Shown in pieces: positions 17,024 to 28,486 of a stretch of 64,000 nt of DNA (positions are counted from its first letter, which is position 1; every line of letters starts with the position of its first letter). The DNA is from Lewinellaceae bacterium. Its GTDB lineage: Bacteria > Bacteroidota > Bacteroidia > Chitinophagales > Saprospiraceae. The notes below the pieces were generated by a model. It did no database searches. It was not told where the DNA came from and saw only the letters and a program-made list of their open reading frames with translations. Location of the stretch: positions 346,501 to 410,500 of the forward strand of contig JADJOD010000001.1 of the NCBI GenBank assembly GCA_016713985.1. Reading direction: 5' to 3'. Position numbers and translations under genes: made by a program.

Positions 17024-17479
17024 CTATCGCTTCAGGTTCGTTTCATACAGGTTGATCCATTCCTGCACGGTCATTTTGCTTGCCAGTTCGCCGATGAGAT
17101 CATACGGAATTTGATCCGGTTTTTTAAAACGCAGACAACTTTTGCCCATATCCAATTTCGCTTTGGTGTGTTTCGGATATTCCTGCTGAAACCACTCCAG
17201 CAGTTTGGGGTCGGCGTACATGCCCATGTGATAAACCGCCACAAAATTTTTCTGCGAGGCAATATTCATGAAGGGAAGCGGCAATTTGGGCGTACAGTGA
17301 TACCCGGCGGGGTAAATGGAATGGGGCACCACGTATCCGATCATGCCGTAACCGATGGCTTCGGCAAATCCTTTCGGCAGGTTGGCGAGGATGACTTCCC
17401 GGAGTCGGGCGATCGCCGGCTTCCGGTCGTCGGGCAGTTGTTCGAGGTAGTGTTCGGGTGAGTCTGCTTGATATTGCAT
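17024..17479 (-). CDS. DUF1801 domain protein
   Basis: The 151 aa soluble protein matches the DUF1801/YdhG-like fold. Signs are the N-terminal helix pair (SPEHYLEQLPDDRKPAIARL), the GYGMIGYVVP strand, NFVAVYHMGMYAD and the conserved GKSCLRFKKPDQIP segment near the C-terminus. The function of the family is not established; it is related to iron-chaperone-like frataxin-fold proteins in some annotations. The stop codon lies 4 bases from the convergent DinB remnant. Confidence 0.8.
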   Translation of the reverse strand: MQYQADSPEHYLEQLPDDRKPAIARLREVILANLPKGFAEAIGYGMIGYVVPHSIYPAGYHCTPKLPLPFMNIASQKNFVAVYHMGMYADPKLLEWFQQEYPKHTKAKLDMGKSCLRFKKPDQIPYDLIGELASKMTVQEWINLYETNLKR

Positions 17480-17498
17480 GTGCCTGTATTTTAAGTAT

Positions 17499-18340
17499 TT
17501 AGTATTGTAAGTTGGGTTCCAATTTCCGCAATATATCCTCCCTGTCTGTTTTCCATATCATGTATAAACCGCCCGTCAAAATAATGCTGAAAAATAGTAT
17601 TGTCGGAATAAACGAACTCCAGTTTATCACCTCGTCGGACGCTTTGCCCACCGCTTCCTGCATTTCCGGCTTGAGGTCTCCGGCGCCAAAGGAAAATTCA
17701 CAAGGCCGTGCAATAAAGCCGGTAAAATGATATTGCCCGTTCTTAGTAACAACCCGGCAAAGAACACCCCGATGGATAATGCGAAGAAAACCTGGGAAGT
17801 GATTCCAACCAGGTTGCCGGGCTCTCTGAACAGGTTGATAAAGTGTACGGAACCGAACATTAAAGCACTCAGCACCGCACTCCAATAAAGAACGCCCTTC
17901 CTGCCGCTGAATGATTTTATAAAAAGAGGCAATATAAGGCCCCGAAAGGTAATTTCTTCGACGAACCCCACCAGAAAAACGGAAAGAACAAACAACAGCA
18001 ATAAATACTTGTCCGCATCGAGGTAGGTCTGAAAATTACTCATAAGCCCCATTAAAATAAACCCGAGCGGAATAATCAGCGCATGAAGATTTCTGACGCC
18101 GGCGCCTTTGCCGATCCCGTTGAATGATTCAAACCGCAACTTTCGGATCGCCCAAACCAGTGCCCCCAGAATAAAAAACCTGACAATACTTCCCGCCACT
18201 AATTTGGCCTTTGTTTCTTCCCAACCGGAGGCGCTCAAAAATTCTCTCAATGGTTTGGCAAACCACAGAGAAATCAGGAATGCCAAGGTTATGACTACAA
18301 TATATACGTGATCCCTTTTCATGATTTTTTCCAATTTCAA
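17499..18340 (-). CDS. CPBP family intramembrane protease, frameshifted
   Basis: The first part has about seven membrane helices and the three CPBP/Rce1 motifs: EExxxR in GFVEEITFRGLILP (about residue 128), FGSVHF and the final HGLVNF. The frame then needs a one-base shift at the A4 run 17693-17696 to continue as SFGAGDLKPEM..., through a last helix (IPTILFFSIILTGGLYMIW) to TAA near 17499. The motifs and the helix fall on opposite sides of the break, so an intact gene of about 280 aa is the best reading. Members are abortive-infection or maturation-type membrane proteases. A TACATTTG element lies at 18363-18370. Confidence 0.8.
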
Positions 18341-18362
18341 TCACGGCAATTGTCCGGCTTGC

Positions 18363-18370
18363 CAAATGTA
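18363..18370 (-). promoter_or_regulatory. -7 promoter element, TACATTTG (CPBP gene)
   Basis: Exact TAnnTTTG match about 22 bases before the first ATG at 18340. An alternative ATG at 18322 is equally compatible. Confidence 0.5.
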
Positions 18371-18389
18371 CAAAGCCGCGGGGCGGTTT

Positions 18390-19109
18390 CTATTTTTTCA
18401 GCGCCGGATTAATGCTGTACGCTTGTTCCAGCCATATTTTTGACTCCTCCGCCTGTCCCATATCCTTATACGCAGAACCGACGAAAAACAGCAGGGTGGC
18501 ATTATCGGGTTCAAGATTCAGGCCCGCTTTCCATTCCGTGATAGCTTCTTCAAACCGCTTTTGCAACGCATACACGACGCCCAGGTTGCGCCGGGCATCC
18601 AGAAAATCGGGGTCGTATGCTACGGCATCCTTGTAGACCTGTTCGGCTTGCGGCAACTCGTTGCGTATAAAGTAAATATAACCGATGTTCGACAAGGTCC
18701 AGGCATCTTCGGGGCATATCGCGAGGGCGCTTTGGTAATCGGTGTATGCCGCGTCGTAATCGCCCAGCCGAAAGTGTGCCATACCCCGGCTGCCGTAAGA
18801 AATATAAGGAAACGGGCAGGCTTTTATGATATTCGTATAGAGCCGGATAGCGAGGCGTATCCGCACGGAATCCCTGACGATCCATGTCTTTTTATCAAAA
18901 CCCATGTTTTCCAGGCGCCAGGCAAACTGAGATAACACTTCGTAAATCACCGGAGGGTTGGAGTGACAAAGCGGGTTTGCCACCCTGACGATGCGCCTGT
19001 ATAAAGGCTGGGCGCTAACGGCGTAGCCAACCAAGCAAAGCAGCAGGATTGCGGCAAGCCGGATAAAAACGGGTGTGTTTCTGTGGCCGGGTTTGGAAAG
19101 GGTGGGCAT
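18390..19109 (-). CDS. Secreted tetratricopeptide repeat protein
   Basis: The 239 aa protein has a signal peptide (IRLAAILLLCLVGYAVSAQ, about residues 16-35), then a linker and four TPR-like helix pairs from about residue 100 on (GMAHFRLGDYDAAYTDYQSA, LSNIGYIYFIRNELPQAEQV, LGVVYALQKRFEEAITEWKA, and a final AYKDMGQAEESKIWLEQAY). TPR arrays mediate protein-protein contacts; it is probably periplasmic. The start at 19109 was preferred over 19145 because it leaves a normal n-region. No partner is evident from context. Confidence 0.8.
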   Translation of the reverse strand: MPTLSKPGHRNTPVFIRLAAILLLCLVGYAVSAQPLYRRIVRVANPLCHSNPPVIYEVLSQFAWRLENMGFDKKTWIVRDSVRIRLAIRLYTNIIKACPFPYISYGSRGMAHFRLGDYDAAYTDYQSALAICPEDAWTLSNIGYIYFIRNELPQAEQVYKDAVAYDPDFLDARRNLGVVYALQKRFEEAITEWKAGLNLEPDNATLLFFVGSAYKDMGQAEESKIWLEQAYSINPALKK

Positions 19110-19172
19110 GGTGGGTGGTGGGGGCTTAAGAAACCGGTAATTCAATGTGTTTGTTTTGGGAGCGTCCTCTCC

Positions 19173-19353
19173 GGTTGTGGCTTTGACCGCTTATTGTATC
19201 TTATCCGAAGTCCCTGAAAATCTCCAAAAAGCGGTCACATGCCACAACTACAATATCAAACCCAGCGAACCGAAAAAGAGGTGCGTTAGGTGTGACATGA
19301 CCGCTTAATGATCTATTACTGACGCTGGTGATCTCAAGACGGTCATGCCACAC
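19173..19353 (-). repeat. Two successive hairpins made from one 17-base word
   Basis: Four copies of a word close to GGTGTGGCATGACCGC occur in alternating orientation: 19173-19190 (+), 19231-19248 (-), 19289-19304 (+), 19338-19353 (-). Copies 1-2 and 3-4 can pair as two hairpins. The last arm lies 14 bases past the response regulator stop codon. It occupies most of the 19110-19367 gap. Confidence 0.7.
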
Positions 19354-19367
19354 CTGAGTAAACCCCC

Positions 19368-19757
19368 TCACACAATCTCCCCCAACAACCTTTCCACCTC
19401 TCCAAACGACTGATTGTCCTTGATCACATAATAAAGCGCGCCTTTGGCAATCGTTTGCAACGCCACGCCGTAGTGTTCCTGGGAGGACAACATCACCACT
19501 TTTTGGTCGGAGTCGGCGGATTTGATACGTTTCAGTATCTCCATGCCGTTCAGGGAGCCGGGCACCGTGGAATCTAAGTAGTAATCGAGCACCACCACGT
19601 CGGGTTTTTCACCGAGCCGGGCCAAGCAGGCTTCTCCGGTCGAGAAGGTGGAGATATTGTATTTGTCGGTTGCTTCGAGATGATCGGACAACATGGTGAG
19701 AAACATATTGTCGTCGTCAACCAGGAATACCTTCTTTTTTGCGTCAGTCATGGTCAT
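19368..19757 (-). CDS. Single-domain response regulator
   Basis: The 129 aa protein is a lone receiver domain: acidic pocket in VFLVDDD (about residues 11-17), phospho-acceptor Asp in VVLDYYL (about 56), the S/T switch in MLSS and the conserved Lys in YVIKDN (about 113). It has no output domain, so it should act by binding a partner, as CheY-like proteins do. It starts 43 bases after the hybrid histidine kinase stop and is probably co-transcribed with it. Confidence 0.9.
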   Translation of the reverse strand: MTMTDAKKKVFLVDDDNMFLTMLSDHLEATDKYNISTFSTGEACLARLGEKPDVVVLDYYLDSTVPGSLNGMEILKRIKSADSDQKVVMLSSQEHYGVALQTIAKGALYYVIKDNQSFGEVERLLGEIV

Positions 19758-19799
19758 TTTGTTTTGCGGACAAGGTAAGGAATATTGCCGTTTGAAAAA

Positions 19800-21896
19800 T
19801 CACGCGGTTTGCAGATAGGTCTCGAACACGACAACCGAGCGGCGGGTGTCTTCCAGCAGCCGGCCGACCGATTCGTGCAGGTCAGGGGGTATCTGGCCGT
19901 CGGCAAGGCCCGATTCGATATACGCGGCGAGGTCGCCGGTGTGCGGCATACCCACCATCCGGAACTGGGGTTTGATGGTATGTACGAGGCGGCGCAGGCG
20001 TTCGTAGTCGCCCGCCGCAAGGGTCGTTTCGATCTGGGGAAGCAGGCCGGCTGCGGATTCGAGGTACAGGCCGATGTACTTGCGCATACGCGCCGGGTTG
20101 CCGCCGGTGAGTTCTTCCAGGAACTTCAGATCGATATCGCCGCTGCTTTCGGCGGGAGCAGAGGGGGCGTCCGGGATCTCGGGCAGGGCATTTTTATTGC
20201 CTTGAAGGGCATTGTAAATGGCGCCGAAAAACTCGACGTCGCGGAAGGGTTTGGGTATCCAGCCCGACATGCCGCAATCTAAGCAACTTTGTACTTCGGA
20301 TTTGATCACCGAGGCCGTGAGCGCCAGGATCGGGATGTTTTTGTCCGTCTCCCGGATGCGGTGGGTGGCTTCGAGGCCGTCCATTACGGGCATGTGCACG
20401 TCCATAAGGATCAGGTCGAATTGTCCGGCGCGGTATTTTTCGATGGTTTCCACGCCGTTGGCGGCGGCGGTGATCCGTACATCCGGTATTTTGAGTTCGA
20501 GCGTTTCGGTGGCTACGATGAGGTTGTAGCGGTTGTCTTCGGCGATGAGAATACGGATACCCGCGAGCGCGTCGAGCATAGCTTGCGAAACGACTTCCTG
20601 CGCGGCGATGTTTTTGTTCGCGCTGATACCCAGCGTGATGTCAAAATGGAACACCGAACCTTTGCCCGGCTCGCTGTCGACGGAGAGGTTGCCGCCGAAC
20701 AAGCCGACTAAGTGTTTGGAAATACTCAGCCCGAGCCCCGTGCCGCCGTACTTTCGGGTGGTATCGCTCGACGCCTGCCGAAAACTTTCGAACACCACGG
20801 CCACTTGTTCCGGCGTCATGCCGATGCCGGTATCGTGTACGGAAAATCGCAATTGGCAATTTAATCCGTTGTTTTTCAACACATTTACCCGAATTACAAC
20901 TTCTCCTCTTTCCGTAAATTTGATGGCGTTGCCCGTCAGATTGAGCAATATTTGCTGCAAACGCACGGGGTCGCCCGTCAAAACGGGCGGCATGGCGGAG
21001 TCGCAATCCACGAGCAATGCCACTTTTTTTTCTTCGGCGCGGTAACCCAGGGTGGCCACCACTTGTTCGAGAATACTTTCAATGTGGAGATCGGTGTTTT
21101 CCAGTTCCATTTTGCCGGCCTCGATCTTCGAAATATCGAGTATTTCGTTCAGGATGACCAGCAGATTTTTGGAAGAACGCATGACGCTGTCGAGGTATCT
21201 CAACTGATCTTCCCGCGGTTGTTTTTGCAACAAAATATGCGTCATACCCATCACGGCATTCATGGGGGTGCGCAGTTCGTGGCTCATATTGGCGAGGAAC
21301 TGCTGTTTGAATCGTTCGCTTTGTTCGGCGCGTTGTCGCTGGAATTGCGCTTCTTTTTTTTCCAATTCCGCTTGCGCGCGCTGGCGTTCGGCTTCTTCTT
21401 TCTGGCGCATCACTTCGGAAGTACGCTCTTCCACGAGCCGGGTGAGCTCTTCTTCACGCTGCCGCAACTGGTCCACTAATTTGTCGGTTTGCATCCGGAG
21501 CCGGCGGGTGAGCATGCCGACCACCATTTGCATCACGGCGGGGTAATCTTTCAAAACGCCGTACACTTCCGCCCGGCCGATCACGGCCAGAACGGCATCC
21601 GAAGTAGCGGAGATGGACATGGAGCGCGGGCCCTCGTCGATCAGAGCCAGTTCGCCGAAAAAACTGCCTGCCGCCTGGTGCGCCACCACAAAATCCGCGT
21701 CGTGCACCTTCACCTCGCCTTCAAGGATCACGAACAGGGCGTCTCCGATATCGTTTTTATGAAAAATGGTTTCGCCGGCCGGCGCCTGGCGGATCTTGCT
21801 GTGCACCGCCAATTCCCGCAATACCGGGAAGGGAATAGACCCGAACAGGTCTATCTGCTGAAACAACTCGGCGAGTGATTCCGGTGATATTTTCAT
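19800..21896 (-). CDS. Hybrid histidine kinase with N-terminal cyclic-nucleotide-binding domain
   Basis: The 698 aa protein has no membrane segment, so it is a cytoplasmic sensor. In order: a cNMP-binding domain (residues 1-130, with the phosphate-binding segment GELALIDEGPRSMSISA at 81-97), a charged coiled coil (140-200), a HisKA domain with the phospho-His in MSHELRTP (H206), a HATPase domain (N box near 320, DTGIGM, GGTGLGLS), a receiver domain with Asp499 in MDVHMPVMDG, and an Hpt domain with His639 in LVHTIKP. It can thus run an internal His-Asp-His relay and pass phosphate to the single-domain regulator downstream. Whether cAMP or another ligand binds is not known. Confidence 0.93.
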   Translation of the reverse strand: MKISPESLAELFQQIDLFGSIPFPVLRELAVHSKIRQAPAGETIFHKNDIGDALFVILEGEVKVHDADFVVAHQAAGSFFGELALIDEGPRSMSISATSDAVLAVIGRAEVYGVLKDYPAVMQMVVGMLTRRLRMQTDKLVDQLRQREEELTRLVEERTSEVMRQKEEAERQRAQAELEKKEAQFQRQRAEQSERFKQQFLANMSHELRTPMNAVMGMTHILLQKQPREDQLRYLDSVMRSSKNLLVILNEILDISKIEAGKMELENTDLHIESILEQVVATLGYRAEEKKVALLVDCDSAMPPVLTGDPVRLQQILLNLTGNAIKFTERGEVVIRVNVLKNNGLNCQLRFSVHDTGIGMTPEQVAVVFESFRQASSDTTRKYGGTGLGLSISKHLVGLFGGNLSVDSEPGKGSVFHFDITLGISANKNIAAQEVVSQAMLDALAGIRILIAEDNRYNLIVATETLELKIPDVRITAAANGVETIEKYRAGQFDLILMDVHMPVMDGLEATHRIRETDKNIPILALTASVIKSEVQSCLDCGMSGWIPKPFRDVEFFGAIYNALQGNKNALPEIPDAPSAPAESSGDIDLKFLEELTGGNPARMRKYIGLYLESAAGLLPQIETTLAAGDYERLRRLVHTIKPQFRMVGMPHTGDLAAYIESGLADGQIPPDLHESVGRLLEDTRRSVVVFETYLQTA

Positions 21897-22037
21897 TGGT
21901 CTTCCCGATTTCAGGAATCGGCCGGGTAAAGATGCAAAGATTTTTCTGTAGCAGCGACTTTAGAAGTTCTTAGCCGCCGAAGGAAACATAAATTCAGCCG
22001 CACACCAGTTTCCAGCACTTCCAAGCCATCCAAATGT

Positions 22038-22175
22038 TCAGGCCGGCAATACCTGCCCTGACCACCAGTAGTAGGTGATGATTTGGTAGAGTTGATACAG
22101 GGCGCTCTGGAAAAACCGGTTGCGGAACAAGGGTTTAAAAAACGGCATCCGGTTGCCGAGAATGAGAAAATAAAA
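22038..22175 (-). pseudogene. Possible remnant of an aromatic-rich membrane protein
   Basis: One minus-strand frame reads 45 protein-like residues rich in F, Y and W (LILGNRMPFFKPLFRNRFFQ, then SALYQLYQIITYYWWSGQ) and ends at a TGA (22038-22040). The 5' side runs into the secA terminator and no start is visible without a one-base shift. I recognise no family. It may equally be chance. Nothing else is seen in 21897-22170. Confidence 0.25.
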
Positions 22176-22212
22176 AACCGGAGCCGCCGCATTAAGCGAA
22201 CAACTCCGGCTT
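22171..22212 (-). terminator. Rho-independent terminator downstream of secA
   Basis: On the minus strand CCGGAG (from 22209) pairs with CTCCGG (to 22178) around a 20-base loop and is followed by six T. It is the second structure after the secA stop. Confidence 0.65.
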
Positions 22213-22215
22213 GTT

Positions 22216-22256
22216 TCGTCATTGGGTCATTAATGACATTAATGACCCAATGACGA
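22216..22256 (-). repeat. 18-bp hairpin at the end of secA
   Basis: Arms 22216-22233 and 22239-22256 (core GTCATTGGGTCATTAA) pair perfectly around a 5-base loop. The word GGGTCATTAATGACA is itself repetitive. It starts 10 bases past the secA stop. Confidence 0.75.
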
Positions 22257-22265
22257 CCCATCCTC

Positions 22266-25614
<3,349 letters not shown>

Positions 25615-25648
25615 GTTGAAAAGATTGCATGGTTTAGGGGTTTCAGGG

Positions 25649-25712
25649 TTTCAGGGTTTAAAGGTTTCAGGGTTAACGTTTTGTCTAACCCTGAAACCTT
25701 TAAACCCTGAAA
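25649..25712 (-). repeat. Perfect 27-bp inverted repeat in the secA leader
   Basis: Arms 25649-25675 and 25686-25712 are exact complements (TTTCAGGGTTTAAAGG then TTTCAGGGTTA) around a 10-base loop; imperfect word copies extend it outward. It lies between the secA promoter and start codon, about 35 bases before the ATG. It uses the same word as the ALDH leader array. Confidence 0.85.
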
Positions 25713-25737
25713 TCATGAAACCCGTTTTTAAGAATCG

Positions 25738-25745
25738 CAAAGATA
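25738..25745 (-). promoter_or_regulatory. -7 promoter element, TATCTTTG (secA)
   Basis: Exact TAnnTTTG match 123 bases before the secA start, outside the leader hairpin. Confidence 0.5.
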
Positions 25746-25894
25746 CGATTTCGCATCTGCGGGAAAGGCCAAGGCCCGCACATTTCATTCCATGTGGGGA
25801 TATTGACCGTTTTTTGACAAAATGACAGGGAAGAGGCTGTTCGGAAGAAAAAAGAGACAGCCCACAAGCGATACCCTGACGCGCAGGCATCAGA

Positions 25895-26235
25895 TCAGGG
25901 ACCGTTGATGGAGCAATATTTTATCCATACGGAATTGCCCTCGGCGCATATATCCGGCGCAAAGCCGACAGTCGGCAACAAGGCCGGCGGCAGATCCGCC
26001 CGGACGGGACAGATCGTGAAATAGTCGGGGGTATAAGGAAACGTAAAACCGGCAAATGCAGCCGGATAAAGGTGGCTGCCTGTTATATATGCACTACCTT
26101 CGGTATTGCCGCTCGCGCGGCCCAGGTATTCCTGGCATTCGTTTCCGGCAATATGCTGCCAGGGTACATTGTGCGCGGAAACGCAGTAAAATGTACAGGC
26201 GTGCAATAGTGCCGTGACGAGTTTTTTATTTTCAT
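25895..26235 (-). CDS. Small secreted protein of unknown function (frameshifted)
   Basis: ATG at 26235 followed by MKIK; the A6 run at 26222-26227 must gain one base to continue KLVTALLHACTFYCVSA, which then forms a normal signal peptide. The mature part is about 90 aa with several cysteines (NECQEYL, TICPVRAD, DICAEGN, KYCSINGP) and aromatic residues. I recognise no family. A TACCTTTG element at 26317-26324 supports a transcript starting about 75 bases upstream of this ATG. Without the frame correction the signal peptide is lost, so a consensus error is assumed. Confidence 0.45.
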
Positions 26236-26304
26236 CGCTATGAGGCGACAGGAAGCTTTTGTGTTCGGGTGTGGCGTCCAAACTTCTTTTCGTTGTACAC
26301 CTTT

Positions 26305-26559
26305 TCAATATTCGCACAAAGGTAAGAAAAACGGGTGTTTCGGACATTTATTTCTGCGAACGATGTCTAATTCCGGACGACGGAAATGCCCGTTCGGGCG
26401 GAGGATCAATATATGCTTGGCTTCATTGGCCACCGAATCGCCTTTGAATTGCCGGGCCGTTACGATGCGCGCGATGAGGGTATCGGAGTTGTCGATTTGG
26501 GCGAAAGTGGTGGCGCATGCGACAAAGAAAAGAAAGGTAGCAAATGAAAATCTATCCAT
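26305..26559 (-). CDS. Short secreted protein, hypothetical
   Basis: The 84 aa frame begins with a clear signal peptide (RFSFATFLFFVACATTFAQ, cleavage after about residue 21). The rest is polar, with no motif I recognise (QIDNSDTLIARIVTARQF, then HILILRPNGHFRR). Its last residues overlap a promoter element for the next gene, so it may be complete or may be a truncated member of a longer secreted family. It follows the TOPRIM-like gene by 32 bases. Confidence 0.4.
   Translation of the reverse strand: MDRFSFATFLFFVACATTFAQIDNSDTLIARIVTARQFKGDSVANEAKHILILRPNGHFRRPELDIVRRNKCPKHPFFLPLCEY
26317..26324 (-). promoter_or_regulatory. -7 promoter element, TACCTTTG
   Basis: Exact TAnnTTTG match located inside the end of the upstream 84-codon frame and suited to the secreted protein starting at 26235. 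Confidence 0.4.
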
Positions 26560-26577
26560 TTAGTATGGGGTTTATAT

Positions 26578-26602
26578 AAGTGCATTTATTGTCAATGCAC
26601 TT
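26578..26602 (-). terminator. Hairpin overlapping the stop codon of the TOPRIM-like gene
   Basis: AAGTGCATT (26578-26586) and AATGCACTT (26594-26602) are exact complements with a 7-base loop. The stem includes the last codons and the stop at 26592-26594. Only a weak AT-rich tail follows. Confidence 0.45.
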
Positions 26603-27230
26603 CAGCAATGGTTTCAAGCTCGGTCAGGAACCACCCCAAGCTAGGATTCTTCCTCCCGAATTCCACCAAATCTTTCTTTCTTCGAAAATGCTTACTGATG
26701 ATTCGATAATATTTTTCCTCTTTGGAATGGATTGAAAACCTTTCCGCCCTGGGAAGAATATGGTTCAAGGTTTCAAGGCAGTTGGTTGTTTTGCTTGCGG
26801 TTTTTAGTTTATTTGAGAAATAAATTGGTAGAAACCAGCACTCGATAGCGTCTACTGCTATTGCGAAAATGATTCGATGGGAATATTCCTGGTAAAATTC
26901 TACACCTATGGATTCAATAAGCTTGTCCCGCATCAATTTAGCCACCTCCTCCGGAGAGAGCTTCCCTGGGTCGAATCGATACTTTTCTGGCACTTCCTGA
27001 CGGCGCATAAAATCTATGTCTATCTGCACAATCAGGTAATCCACAAAACCCAAGGATTGTCTGAAGTCGTTGGATTCGCAGTATTTGAACACTTTGTCCC
27101 AATTACCCCCATCGCCAGGTTTTGGTTGTAATGGGTTGATCGGAAGATCATTATCCTCAAAAAAACCAAACAGGATGTTTTCCAGCACAATTTGGTCAGT
27201 AATTCCTTCACTGATGATACCAAATTCCAT
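26592..27230 (-). CDS. TOPRIM-like protein paired with an OLD-like ATPase
   Basis: The 212 aa protein opens with a strand-glutamate-helix IISEGITDQIVLENIL (E8), followed by VDYLIVQIDIDFM containing a DxD (D71, D73). This is the E...DxD pattern of TOPRIM folds found in OLD nucleases, DUF4276/RloB-like and PARIS-type effectors. A later AIAVDAIECWFLPIYF segment resembles the E-x-W signature of those families. It starts 5 bases after the ATPase stop, so they form one operon. The region is visibly AT-richer than its surroundings. I infer an effector or accessory subunit of a two-gene defence module; which named family it belongs to is not settled by eye. Confidence 0.6.
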   Translation of the reverse strand: MEFGIISEGITDQIVLENILFGFFEDNDLPINPLQPKPGDGGNWDKVFKYCESNDFRQSLGFVDYLIVQIDIDFMRRQEVPEKYRFDPGKLSPEEVAKLMRDKLIESIGVEFYQEYSHRIIFAIAVDAIECWFLPIYFSNKLKTASKTTNCLETLNHILPRAERFSIHSKEEKYYRIISKHFRRKKDLVEFGRKNPSLGWFLTELETIAEVH

Positions 27231-27235
27231 AACAG

Positions 27236-28378
27236 TCAGAAGTTTTTAGGAAGTCCACCCAAATAACCCCGAATGAATGCTTCAGACAACCGGATACTTT
27301 CTACGCCGTTTACTGGTTCCCTTTTTTGTACCCGCTTTGCAACCGTACGGCCGTCCGCATTGCGATAGATGACAAATAACCGCTGATCGTCGTCATTCAG
27401 GTCCAAGCCGTCGAGGATGGCTGGATTGTGCGTAGTCACAATGACCTGTTTTTCATGCTCTTTCGCCAACCGAGTTAATGTCTTAATGAGGTTGCTGCAT
27501 AATTTGGGGTTCAGCGCATTGTCAATATTGTCAATGGCGAAAAATTTGGGTGTAGCATCACTAATGAACAGGGTGAAGTAAAATAACAGGTACAAAAAGC
27601 CTTCATTGCTGCTACGCTGGTCAAAATATTGCAGGTCAGGATGTAGAAAACGGTCTTTGATGTTGACCCTGCGTTCCGTGAACATCAGGTTTTTAGGAAT
27701 TTCCAAGCCTTCAAACCAATCTATGATTTCCAGTTGCTTTTTTATTTTTTCAAACAGTTCAGGCTTGTCCCTAAACAAAGTCGCCAGATGTTTGAACAGT
27801 CCTTCGCCACCGATACCAAGGGGAAGTATTTGGTGTGCATCAGAAAATTCGCGGAGTTGGGAGTTTTCGGGGGAAAAAATGAGAAAGGGGGAGAATTCAG
27901 AGTTTTCAATAAAGATGTTACGACTACTTAGCACCTTAACCAATCTTGTTAGCGCTTCATTGGGCTTGGCGGCTTTATCAAACTGACTAAAAATATTTGA
28001 TACAAATTCTCCAGTCATTGAGGGGATAATTATTCCCTCGTTATCAGCCCAAAGAACAATCCATTTTGGATATCTGTTTTCAATAATTGTAGTAAAAAGG
28101 TTGCTATTGGCGCCAGAAAACGAAACTTTTATTTCACTGCTTTTGCTGTGTGCTTCGAAAGCAGATGACATAAATTCAGGATCTGTCACTCGAATCCCCC
28201 TCGTGCCTAAAAATTCATTATCGACCTTATTTTCCACCGCTGCACTACCCATTGCTATCGCTTCTAGGATATTGGTCTTCCCACACCCGTTTTCACCAAT
28301 GAAAACGTTAATCCGACCCAGTTCCAGTTCGAGGCTCTGAACGGATTTAAAGTTCTGAATTTTTACTTTTTGTATCAT
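27236..28378 (-). CDS. AAA/ABC-type ATPase, OLD-like (AAA_21 group)
   Basis: The 380 aa protein is an SMC/ABC-like ATPase without nuclease domain. Walker A is GENGCGKT (residues 28-35), the signature-like segment is RSSNEG (255-260), and the switch histidine lies in VIVTTHNPAILDG (H317). Walker B reads FFAIDNIDNALNP (279-291): the usual catalytic glutamate after Asp283 is Asn284, which may be a subfamily trait. The partner gene encodes a TOPRIM-like protein. Pairs of this build include OLD-related, PARIS and AbiL-type anti-phage systems, so a defence role is likely but inferred. It has its own TACCTTTG promoter at 28401-28408. Confidence 0.78.
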   Translation of the reverse strand: MIQKVKIQNFKSVQSLELELGRINVFIGENGCGKTNILEAIAMGSAAVENKVDNEFLGTRGIRVTDPEFMSSAFEAHSKSSEIKVSFSGANSNLFTTIIENRYPKWIVLWADNEGIIIPSMTGEFVSNIFSQFDKAAKPNEALTRLVKVLSSRNIFIENSEFSPFLIFSPENSQLREFSDAHQILPLGIGGEGLFKHLATLFRDKPELFEKIKKQLEIIDWFEGLEIPKNLMFTERRVNIKDRFLHPDLQYFDQRSSNEGFLYLLFYFTLFISDATPKFFAIDNIDNALNPKLCSNLIKTLTRLAKEHEKQVIVTTHNPAILDGLDLNDDDQRLFVIYRNADGRTVAKRVQKREPVNGVESIRLSEAFIRGYLGGLPKNF

Positions 28379-28400
28379 GCGAAAAGCAGATCATGAATTG

Positions 28401-28408
28401 CAAAGGTA
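28401..28408 (-). promoter_or_regulatory. -7 promoter element, TACCTTTG (ATPase/TOPRIM operon)
   Basis: Exact TAnnTTTG match with a leader of about 16 bases before the ATPase start at 28378. Confidence 0.5.
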
Positions 28409-28436
28409 AAAAACTTATTACCCGAAAAATGCAAGA

Positions 28437-28465
28437 GGCGCTCCCCGCATTCCGCGAAAAGCGCC
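28437..28465 (-). terminator. Hairpin downstream of the RND gene
   Basis: GGCGCT (28437-28442) and AGCGCC (28460-28465) form a short stem followed on the minus strand by a weak T-rich tail. The adjoining 28466-28492 holds a CTCACACC-type word also seen just before the dtd start (50864-50888). Confidence 0.4.
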
Positions 28466-28486
28466 GCTCCCACACCTCTCACCCGC

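Noticed and set aside
21911..22261. 116-codon minus-strand frame after secA
   Set aside because: Overlaps two secA transcript-end hairpins and reads as low-quality text; a different frame looks more protein-like but is also only a weak candidate.
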